A stretch of 23,554 bases of DNA from assembly GCA_007136145.1 (NCBI GenBank), contig SLHN01000022.1, positions 1 to 23,554 on the forward strand, written 5' to 3'. This DNA comes from Thioalkalivibrio sp. Lineage in GTDB: Bacteria > Pseudomonadota > Gammaproteobacteria > Ectothiorhodospirales > Ectothiorhodospiraceae. Made by a program: the position numbers and the translations under genes. Of this stretch, positions 15,874 to 21,705 are shown one piece after another; the stretch's first letter is position 1; every line of letters begins with the position of its first letter. The notes beneath the pieces are model-generated. The model was not told the origin of the DNA. It saw only the letters and a program-made list of their open reading frames with translations, and ran no database searches.

Positions 15874-15907
15874 GAGCCTGTCGGACTTGGGTGCCCGTAG
15901 CGAGCCG
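15871..15907 (-). repeat. Single repeat arm (copy A) starting at the RND pump stop codon
   Basis: All 37 bases are identical to the reverse complement of the right arm of the fold-back element at 19888-20053 (bases 20017-20053). The outer end begins with the TAG stop codon of the pump gene, inside CTAG. After 15907 the match decays. The arm lies in the 70-bp gap between convergent genes (RND pump and GntR regulator). A further stem (GCCGCG 15904-15909 with CGCGGC 15924-15929) may help end transcription. Confidence 0.85.
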
Positions 15908-15943
15908 CGGATGAGCGCCTCTTCGCGGCCAGTGACTTCCAGG

Positions 15944-16720
15944 TCAGTCGTAGTTCTCCAGGACAACGTGTCCTTCCAGAGTCTGGTAATTCTGGCCGGG
16001 GTTGACCTGGCACCGGAACTCGAAGGCGTCGGGTTTGTGGACAGTTGTTTCCCACCACAAGGGCTGGTCGTCGTCCACGTAACCGACCGCGGATACGACC
16101 AGACCCGCTGCACCGGAACTCACCCCCAGAAGCCCTGCCTGATAGTCGTTCAGGATCACGGCCTGAATCGTTTCTTCCGTTCGGGTGACGTTCAGACCGT
16201 ACACCTGTTCGAACAGGGCATACAGTGACCCGTTCAAGTCATGCTGCAGCAGATCCGGACAATATCTGGCTACGACGTAGCGATCCTCCAGAATCATCGG
16301 GGCGCCATTGGCCTTCCGCAGACGTTCGATTCGGTAGAGCAGATCACCCGGCCGCACCTGAAGCCGCCTGCAGGCTATGGCATTCGTGTCTTCCGATGTG
16401 GCTAGCTGGTCAAAGCGCAGGACTTCGGTTGATGGTTCCAGTCCGGCGCGTCGGGCGTTTTCCGTGAAGCTGGTCATTGACAGGAACTGGCCACTACGCG
16501 GCTTTCTGTCGACGAACGTACCGACACCCTTTCTGAATTTGAGGACACCCTCGGCAACGAGATTGGATAATGCCTTGTTCGCCGTGGCACGGCTGACGTC
16601 GTAACGCTCACATACCATTCTCTCCGTGAGGAATTGGTCTCCTACGGCATATTGATCGCTGGCCAGGAGAGCCCTCAGGGCCTTGTTGAGTTGTTGATAT
16701 ATTGGGTCTCTGTTGATCAT
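15944..16720 (-). CDS. GntR-family transcriptional regulator with UTRA domain
   Basis: The 258-residue product has an N-terminal winged helix-turn-helix (YQQLNKALRALLASDQYAVGDQF then SRATANKALSNLVAEGVLKFRKGVGTFV, residues 1-70) and a C-terminal UTRA ligand domain (about 95-245; RRLQVRPGDLLYRIERLRKANGAPMILEDRYV). This is the HutC/PhnF-type arrangement, usually a repressor released by a small metabolite. It is divergent from the aldolase-phosphatase-kinase operon and most likely controls it from a site in the 16721-16957 region. The ligand is probably a sugar phosphate or sugar acid of that pathway (inference). No strong ribosome binding site is seen before the ATG. Confidence 0.9.
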   Translation of the reverse strand: MINRDPIYQQLNKALRALLASDQYAVGDQFLTERMVCERYDVSRATANKALSNLVAEGVLKFRKGVGTFVDRKPRSGQFLSMTSFTENARRAGLEPSTEVLRFDQLATSEDTNAIACRRLQVRPGDLLYRIERLRKANGAPMILEDRYVVARYCPDLLQHDLNGSLYALFEQVYGLNVTRTEETIQAVILNDYQAGLLGVSSGAAGLVVSAVGYVDDDQPLWWETTVHKPDAFEFRCQVNPGQNYQTLEGHVVLENYD

Positions 16721-16759
16721 CTCGTTTTTCGCCTGGACATTTTATCCGAGAGCCGTACC

Positions 16760-16777
16760 CGCCCCGGGACCGGGGCG
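16760..16777. promoter_or_regulatory. Perfect inverted repeat upstream of the GntR gene
   Basis: CGCCCCGG-GA-CCGGGGCG has two 8-bp arms with a 2-nt centre, 39 nt upstream of the regulator start. On the minus strand a TAAAAT (-10-like) lies between it and the start, so the repeat would sit around the -35 position. It could be an autoregulatory operator. It differs from the palindrome at the aldolase promoter. Confidence 0.35.
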
Positions 16778-16834
16778 TGTTCTCCATGCCTTCATGGCTG
16801 CGATTGTCTCCGGCATTGTTCAGACCATCGCGGA

Positions 16835-16864
16835 TTGACAGATGACCGGTGGCCTAGCCACAAT
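16835..16864 (+). promoter_or_regulatory. Sigma-70 promoter of the aldolase operon
   Basis: A perfect -35 TTGACA (16835-16840), an 18-bp spacer and a -10 CACAAT (16859-16864; four of six matches) point into the aldolase operon. The predicted transcription start is near 16871, giving a leader of about 87 nt. A palindrome overlaps the spacer and -10. Confidence 0.5.
16849..16861. promoter_or_regulatory. Operator-like palindrome in the aldolase promoter
   Basis: GTGGC-CTA-GCCAC (5-bp arms, 3-nt centre) lies in the spacer and touches the -10 of the predicted promoter, a position where a bound GntR/UTRA repressor would block RNA polymerase. Two copies of ACCGGT (16845-16850 and 16879-16884) flank the core. 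Assignment to the divergent regulator is inference. Confidence 0.35.
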
Positions 16865-16957
16865 ACCACATCACTCGAACCGGTCCATCCGAATACGTGG
16901 GTCATACCCCGGAATTCCGCCGCGCTTGCCAGCCCACGCCAAAGGAGAATGTTCAGT

Positions 16958-17839
16958 ATGCCCATGGTGACCATGAAACCGATGCTCCAGCGTGCCAAAA
17001 GTGCAAAATACGGTATCGCGGCCTTCAACATGATCGACTACAACAGCGTCCGTTCCATCGTGGACGGGGCGCGGGAACTGGATGCACCGATCATCGTCCA
17101 GGTGTCCGTGAAGACGATACGTTTGTGGGGTCACAAGCCCATTGCAAACTGGGTCCATGGTCTGGCCGGCAATGTGGATATTCCCGTTGCCCTGCATCTG
17201 GATCATTGCAAGGATCTGGATGTGATCAAAGGCTGCATCGAAACCGGCTGGACCTCGGTCATGTTCGATGGCTCGGATCTGCCTTTCGAGGAGAATATGG
17301 CACGCACGCAGATCGCATACGATCTGGCAACCGCGGCGGGCGTGGGGCTGGAGGCCGAGATTGGTGCGATCGGCGGAACCGAGGACGACAAGTTCGTTGC
17401 GCGGGACGAGGCGATTCTGGCCGACGTGCAGGAGTGTATCCACTTCTGCCGCCAGTTTCCGGAACTGGCGGTGTTTGCGCCTGCCATCGGTACGGCCCAT
17501 GGCTTTTACGAGGGCGAGCCCAGAATCGCCTATGACCGGCTTGCCACCATCAACGCCAACATCGACATACCGATTGCGCTACACGGCGGGACCGGTCTCA
17601 GCGCGGAGCAGTTCCATCGCTGTATCGATTCCGGCTGTTCCAAGGTGAATATCTCGGCCATGCACAAACGCGAATTCATCGAGTCATTCGTCGCCCTGCG
17701 CAACAAGTCACCCGGGGAAGGGGAGCCCATCAGCTTTATCAACGCCCAGTACGAGGCGTTGAAGGCCGATGTGAAGTCCATGATCCGGACCTTTGGATCA
17801 GAGGGGAAGGCCGAGGACGCCCGGGCCGCGTATGCCTGA
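16958..17839 (+). CDS. Class II ketose-bisphosphate aldolase (GatY/KbaY-like)
   Basis: A zinc-dependent aldolase cleaving a ketose (bis)phosphate to DHAP and an aldehyde. The 293-residue product carries the family motifs: VALHLDHCKD (D82 catalytic, H83 zinc), SVMFDGSDLPFEEN, LEAEIGAIGGTED, IGTAHGFYEGEP (H181 zinc), IALHGGTGLS (H209 zinc, glycines for phosphate) and KVNIS. GTAHG resembles the tagatose-bisphosphate group more than FbaA. ATG 16958 is 10 nt after AAAGGAG (16941-16947); ATG 16949 is too close to that site and ATG 16964 is also possible. It is the first gene of a three-gene operon and overlaps the phosphatase gene by 8 nt. Substrate unknown. Confidence 0.92.
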   Translation: MPMVTMKPMLQRAKSAKYGIAAFNMIDYNSVRSIVDGARELDAPIIVQVSVKTIRLWGHKPIANWVHGLAGNVDIPVALHLDHCKDLDVIKGCIETGWTSVMFDGSDLPFEENMARTQIAYDLATAAGVGLEAEIGAIGGTEDDKFVARDEAILADVQECIHFCRQFPELAVFAPAIGTAHGFYEGEPRIAYDRLATINANIDIPIALHGGTGLSAEQFHRCIDSGCSKVNISAMHKREFIESFVALRNKSPGEGEPISFINAQYEALKADVKSMIRTFGSEGKAEDARAAYA

Positions 17840-18581
17840 ACGCAGCCAGACCGCAACGGATCTCCCCGACATGCAGGCACTGATCTTCGACTGTGATGGT
17901 GTCCTGGTGGACACCGAAAGGGACGGTCACCGAGTAGCCTTCAATCAGGCTTTTGCCGAGAAAGGACTCCAGCGCTTCTGGTCCATCGAGCATTACGGTG
18001 AGCTGCTTTCCACGGCGGGTGGCAAGGAGCGAATGCGTCGGGATTTCGACGCATTCGGCTGGCCAGTGCCGGAAGCCGAGCGCGACGAGTTCATCGCCGA
18101 GTTGCACCGCCTGAAGACAGACCGGTTCATGACCCTTATTCGGTCGGGAAGGCTTCCCTTGAGAACGGGGGTGGCGCGAATCGTCGACGAGGCCATCGCG
18201 GCCGGCATCCGGCTCGCCGTGTGCTCGACATCCAACGAACGTGCGGTTCAGGCCGTGGTTGACGTCATGCTTGGCCCCGAGAGGGCTCCGTACGTCGATG
18301 TGTTCGCGGGAGACATCGTCCGGTCCAAGAAGCCGGATCCGGCCATCTATCTTCTGGCCGCGGAGCGTTTGGGCCTCACGCCTTCACGCTGCATGGTGAT
18401 CGAGGACAGCAACAACGGCCTGCGCGCTGCACTGGGTGCGGGGATGCACTGCATCGTCACTACGTCCACCTATACTCGCAAGGAAGACTTCAGCGGCGCC
18501 GATCTCGTGATCCCGGAGCTGGGTGACGGTGCCGATGTCCGGGTCCGGCTAAGCGACCTTCGCGCGCTGTGCGGCGGTTGA
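17832..18581 (+). CDS. HAD-superfamily phosphatase, CbbY-like
   Basis: The 249-residue product has all HAD motifs: I, FDCDGVLVDTE (nucleophile D20, D22); II, VCSTSNERA; III, SKKPDPAIY; IV, VIEDSNNG. The block CSTSNE...LGPERA...FAGDIV..KKPDPAIY resembles CbbY, which in autotrophs removes a phosphate from xylulose-1,5-bisphosphate, a RuBisCO inhibitor. Its position between an aldolase and an acid-sugar kinase could instead mean a pathway-specific sugar phosphatase. The start ATG 17832 overlaps the aldolase stop; ATG 17871 would remove the 13-residue extension. HAD substrate cannot be read from sequence alone. Confidence 0.88.
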   Translation: MPERSQTATDLPDMQALIFDCDGVLVDTERDGHRVAFNQAFAEKGLQRFWSIEHYGELLSTAGGKERMRRDFDAFGWPVPEAERDEFIAELHRLKTDRFMTLIRSGRLPLRTGVARIVDEAIAAGIRLAVCSTSNERAVQAVVDVMLGPERAPYVDVFAGDIVRSKKPDPAIYLLAAERLGLTPSRCMVIEDSNNGLRAALGAGMHCIVTTSTYTRKEDFSGADLVIPELGDGADVRVRLSDLRALCGG

Positions 18582-18591
18582 GCGGCGGATC

Positions 18592-19890
18592 GTGAGACAC
18601 ATCGTTATCGCCGATGATCTGACCGGCGCCAACAACGTCGGCGTGCTGCTGGCCAGAAACGGCCCGTCAACGCTTGTGGTCACGCACGAAACACCGGCTT
18701 TTCCGGGCTCGTGTGACGTGCTGTGCGTTGATACCGATAGCCGCTATGTGACTCCGGCGGAGGCGACCCGGCGGGTGCAACATGTTGTCGAGCGCGGCCT
18801 GTCGCAAGGTGCGCAGTTGTTCTGCAAACGGGTCGACAACCTGCTTCGGGGTAATATAGGGGCCGAAATCGCAGGTATTCTGGATCCGCTGGGGTCCAGC
18901 GCACTGGCGGTCGTGGCTCCCGCGTTCCCCATTCTCGGACGGCAAGTCGTGGACGGGAACCTGATCGTGAACGGGGTACCGGTGCACGAACATCCGGTGG
19001 CTGCCAACGATCCGTTTGCACCCGTGCGCGTTTCATCGATACCGGACATGATCGTTCAGCAATTCGACACGCGTGTGACCTTGCTTGGGCTGCGGGACGT
19101 CGAGTCGGGGGTCGAGACGCTTGCCGAGCAGCTCGAACGCGCAGCCGCAAGCGGAAGTCGCGTTGCGGTGATCGATGCGCAGTCGGACGCTCATCTGCGG
19201 ACCATCGCACAGGCCATGGCGCTACTCGACAGGCCTTGCGTCCCCGTGGACCCCGGTCCGCTTTCGGGCATGTACCTGGATATCCGCCGCACCCATGGGC
19301 AGCCGTCGCGCGGTCATAAGGTGCTGGTATCGGTGGGGAGCATCACCCCCCTGTCGCGACAGCAGGTCGCCCGTGTCCTGTCGCGGTTCGGTCTTGAGCC
19401 GGTACGCCTCGACGCACGGGCATTGCTGGATTCCATGTCGGTTCAGGCCGAGATCGGCGTGGCGGTCCGTGAGTGTCTGCGACAGGCACGGCTGGGCGCG
19501 GATGTAATCGTTCTCACCACTCACCCGGTGGACGGTTCGCCAATGGATCTAAACCCGATGGCGCTTGAGCTGGGAGTCTCCACCCACAAGCTTGCGAAGG
19601 CGATCAGCCATGGGTTGGCGCGAGCGACCCTTGAGATTCTGTCCGAAAGTGAGGGCGCGATCGGAGGGTGCTATGCCAGTGGAGGGGACCTGATGGGCTC
19701 GCTGTTCCAGGTCTCCCGGAGCGAGGCGATCAAGATTCTCGGTGACGTCGTTCCTCTGACCGCCTGCGTGGAACTGGTTGGCGGTCAACTCCATGGTCTT
19801 CGGATGGTCACCAAAGGCGGGTCGATCGGTGACGAGTCGACACTGGAAGACTGTGTCCGGTATCTGCTTGCCGAACTGAGGCGAGTCTAG
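18592..19890 (+). CDS. DUF1537 / four-carbon acid sugar kinase family protein
   Basis: Members phosphorylate four-carbon sugar acids such as threonate and erythronate with ATP. The 432-residue product has the N-terminal motif IADDLTGANNVGVLLA (residues 6-21), a substrate domain, and a C-terminal nucleotide-binding domain with GGCYASGGDLMG and VTKGGSIGDESTL. The start GTG 18592 is 10 nt after the phosphatase stop, with only a weak ribosome binding site, and places ADDLTGA right at the N-terminus as is normal. The usual dehydrogenase and decarboxylase/isomerase partners (LtnD, OtnC, PdxA2) are missing here, so the actual substrate is open. The TAG stop is the first three bases of the repeat at 19888-20053. 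Confidence 0.88.
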   Translation: MRHIVIADDLTGANNVGVLLARNGPSTLVVTHETPAFPGSCDVLCVDTDSRYVTPAEATRRVQHVVERGLSQGAQLFCKRVDNLLRGNIGAEIAGILDPLGSSALAVVAPAFPILGRQVVDGNLIVNGVPVHEHPVAANDPFAPVRVSSIPDMIVQQFDTRVTLLGLRDVESGVETLAEQLERAAASGSRVAVIDAQSDAHLRTIAQAMALLDRPCVPVDPGPLSGMYLDIRRTHGQPSRGHKVLVSVGSITPLSRQQVARVLSRFGLEPVRLDARALLDSMSVQAEIGVAVRECLRQARLGADVIVLTTHPVDGSPMDLNPMALELGVSTHKLAKAISHGLARATLEILSESEGAIGGCYASGGDLMGSLFQVSRSEAIKILGDVVPLTACVELVGGQLHGLRMVTKGGSIGDESTLEDCVRYLLAELRRV

Positions 19891-20053
19891 GAGCCTGTCG
19901 GACTTGGGCTGCTCCTACTGCGCCGGTGGGAGAGCGGTGCATTTTTCCCTGATTTCTCGTTGCGTAGAACCACTATGCGCCTCGAAATCATGAAAAACTG
20001 CCCTCGCTCTCCCGCCCGGCTCGCTACGGGCACCCAAGTCCGACAGGCTCCTA
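19888..20053. mobile_element. Complete 166-bp fold-back element (MITE/REP-like, copy B)
   Basis: The element has 21-bp perfect terminal inverted repeats (TAGGAGCCTGTCGGACTTGG... at 19888-19908 and its complement at 20033-20053). Its interior is also an imperfect palindrome: GGGAGAGCG pairs with CGCTCTCCC, and TGATTTC pairs with GAAATCA near the centre. The whole unit could therefore fold into one long hairpin. Both ends lie in CTAG, consistent with TA or CTAG target duplication. It has no coding capacity. It starts at the stop codon of the kinase gene. Related single arms are at 15871-15907 and 20917-20971. Confidence 0.85.
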
Positions 20054-20229
20054 GCGAAGGCATTCCCACCCAGTGGGATTGGGTCGCGGCGGGTCACTCG
20101 GTGTGGGTATATGCAATCAGCGGGTGGTCGCGCTCGACGCCGGGGACCTCGAGGGCACGATCGTCACGGGTGGTTGCCAGCCGGACCACGCGGGCGGAAT
20201 GTGCAAAGGGCGTCCGTGAACATTCAAGG

Positions 20230-20243
20230 TTGACATTGCTCAA
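20230..20243. promoter_or_regulatory. FNR/ANR/DNR-type box upstream of the tetraheme cytochrome
   Basis: TTGAC-ATTG-CTCAA matches the FNR consensus (TTGAT-N4-ATCAA) at 8 of 10 defined positions, with both outer TTGA and TCAA halves perfect. Its centre is 41.5 bp upstream of the start predicted from the -10 at 20266-20271, the standard spacing for class II activation. This implies induction by low oxygen or nitric oxide. Confidence 0.65.
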
Positions 20244-20265
20244 GGCAAGTCGCTGGATTGGCATC

Positions 20266-20271
20266 TACTAT
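20266..20271 (+). promoter_or_regulatory. -10 element of the tetraheme cytochrome promoter
   Basis: TACTAT (five of six to TATAAT) lies 22 nt after the FNR-type box. A start near 20278 would give a leader of about 30 nt containing the AGAGG ribosome binding site. No good -35 is at the normal distance, as expected for an activator-dependent promoter. Confidence 0.5.
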
Positions 20272-20307
20272 TCAGGCTACGAGTAACCACGACAGCGAGA
20301 GGCCAAG

Positions 20308-20919
20308 ATGCCCGAAAAACAGGAAAAAAAAGAACGACGCGGTGCGTGGGGTTGGCCGCGGACGAAATGGCTGCTCGGTATTCCGATTGGCGGTTTTCTG
20401 GCATTCGTCGTGGGCGCGGGGGCCATGCTGGGTACCGGCGCCGCCATCGAGGCAACCGGGACCGACGCCTTCTGTGGGACGGCTTGCCATTCCCACGAGG
20501 AATTCATCTATCCCGAATGGAAGCAGTCGGTACATTACTCGAATCGCAGCGGTGTGCGCGCGGGTTGCGCGGACTGTCACATTCCCAAGGAGTATCCCGA
20601 CAAGCTCATCGTGAAGACGAAGCAGGGAATCCGCGATGGCTATCACGAGTTTGTGCTGGGTTCGATCAGTACCCGTGAGAAATTCGAAGCCAGGCGCCTG
20701 GAGATGGCCGAAAGAGTGTGGGAAGAGATGCGGGCCAACGACTCCAGGGCGTGTCGCGGCTGCCATAACGTGGAATCCTTTACCGGCCAGACCGGCCGCG
20801 CCGAGCGCATGCACCGCAGGATGGAAACGGGAGACACGACCTGTATCGACTGTCATGTCGGCGTGGCGCATCTGGACCCGGATGACGCAGCCCGCAAATA
20901 TCCGTCGGCAAACGACTAG
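20308..20919 (+). CDS. NapC/NirT-family membrane-anchored tetraheme cytochrome c
   Basis: These proteins oxidise membrane quinol and pass electrons to periplasmic reductases (nitrate, nitrite, TMAO and others). The 203-residue product has one N-terminal membrane anchor (about 21-46) and four haem sites: C56GTAC60H, C87ADCH, C149RGCH and C179IDCH. The block YPEWKQSVHYSNRSGVRAGCADCH is characteristic of NapC/NirT. The first site is CX3CH and is followed by SH (CHSH), where NapC and NrfH proteins have CXXCHxM, so haem 1 binding and ligation should differ. AGAGG is 5 nt before the ATG. No reductase gene is adjacent, so the partner is encoded elsewhere. The stop TAG starts a repeat arm. Confidence 0.92.
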   Translation: MPEKQEKKERRGAWGWPRTKWLLGIPIGGFLAFVVGAGAMLGTGAAIEATGTDAFCGTACHSHEEFIYPEWKQSVHYSNRSGVRAGCADCHIPKEYPDKLIVKTKQGIRDGYHEFVLGSISTREKFEARRLEMAERVWEEMRANDSRACRGCHNVESFTGQTGRAERMHRRMETGDTTCIDCHVGVAHLDPDDAARKYPSAND

Positions 20920-20971
20920 CAGCCTGCCGGACTTGGGCTGCTCCTACTGCGCCGGTGGGAGCGCGGTGAAT
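20917..20971 (+). repeat. Single repeat arm (copy C) starting at the tetraheme cytochrome stop codon
   Basis: 51 of 55 bases match the left arm of the fold-back element (19888-19942), beginning exactly with the TAG stop codon inside CTAG. The change to GCAGCC at its start pairs with GGCTGC 16-18 nt further on, so it keeps a hairpin. It lies between convergent genes (the cytochrome and msrB) and may act as a two-way terminator. The match ends after 20971, and the remaining bases to 21084 show nothing I recognise. Confidence 0.8.
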
Positions 20972-21084
20972 GGCGCCGCTCGAGGCACGGCGTGGCATCG
21001 GTGCGGTTCGGCGTCGGCTCACGGCACCCTACGGGGCGGCGTCGAAAGCTCGGTTTGGCGGAATGTTGCGCTTGGTCGGGTGGG

Positions 21085-21480
21085 CTATTCCGGTTCGAAC
21101 TCCAGCACCGCCGAGTTGATGCAGTAACGCAGGCCGGTGGGGGCCGGACCATCCGGAAAGACGTGGCCCAGATGCGACTGGCATCGTCCGCAACGAACCT
21201 CGGTGCGAATCATTCCGTGGCTTGCATCGCGATGTTCGCTGACCGCGCCCTCCGTGGCTGGCGCGGTGAAGCTGGGCCAGCCGGAGCCCGAGTCGTATTT
21301 CCGGGTCGACTGGAAAAGCACGGTGCCGCAGACCACGCAACGATAACTTCCCGCCGCCTTGAGGTCGTGATAAACCCCAGTGAACGCGGGCTCCGTTCCA
21401 CCCTGGCGGGCGATGCGGTACTGTTCGGGGGTCAGTTTCTTTAGGATTTCGGCTTCTGGAATCTCGTCGGATCTTGACAT
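21085..21480 (-). CDS. msrB: Peptide-methionine (R)-S-oxide reductase MsrB
   Basis: MsrB reduces the R-sulfoxide of methionine in proteins, using thioredoxin. The 131-residue product has two zinc CXXC pairs (YRCVVCG and VRCGRCQSHLGHVF), the SGSGWPSF motif and the catalytic cysteine in RYCINSAVLEF, all typical. The start at 21480 (MSRSDEIPE) is chosen because GAGGAG lies 7 nt upstream on the minus strand; an in-frame ATG at 21540 would add 20 residues with no family support. It is cytosolic and has no signal peptide. It is convergent with the tetraheme gene and divergent from the sucrose-phosphate synthase gene. Confidence 0.96.
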   Translation of the reverse strand: MSRSDEIPEAEILKKLTPEQYRIARQGGTEPAFTGVYHDLKAAGSYRCVVCGTVLFQSTRKYDSGSGWPSFTAPATEGAVSEHRDASHGMIRTEVRCGRCQSHLGHVFPDGPAPTGLRYCINSAVLEFEPE

Positions 21481-21546
21481 CTCGGGCTCCTCGTTGGCGC
21501 TGGGCCGCCGGTCCGTTGCGGCTGGCTGAATGACCTGCAATTGTGT

Positions 21547-21705
21547 ATGGTTATGGGCGTTTGGCGCTGTACTTTCAGTGTGCGGATGTTCGTGGTCATC
21601 GCGGCGACTCTGCGCGGCGCATGGCTGCTGGGGCCTTCGCTGGGCAGTTTAGCCTGCAAGCCAGGGCTCGAAACGATCCCACTGAACACGCGAGGAGAAA
21701 CGTGA
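21547..21705 (+). CDS. Possible small ORF (52 codons) overlapping the sps start
   Basis: ATG 21547 opens a 52-codon frame that ends in the TGA overlapping the GTG start of sps (GTGA 21702-21705). The peptide has a mildly hydrophobic middle (MFVVIAATLRGAWLLGP) and two or three Cys, and resembles no known family. No ribosome binding site precedes it. It may be an upstream coupling ORF or chance; in a GC-rich genome such frames are common. Confidence 0.15.
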   Translation: MVMGVWRCTFSVRMFVVIAATLRGAWLLGPSLGSLACKPGLETIPLNTRGET

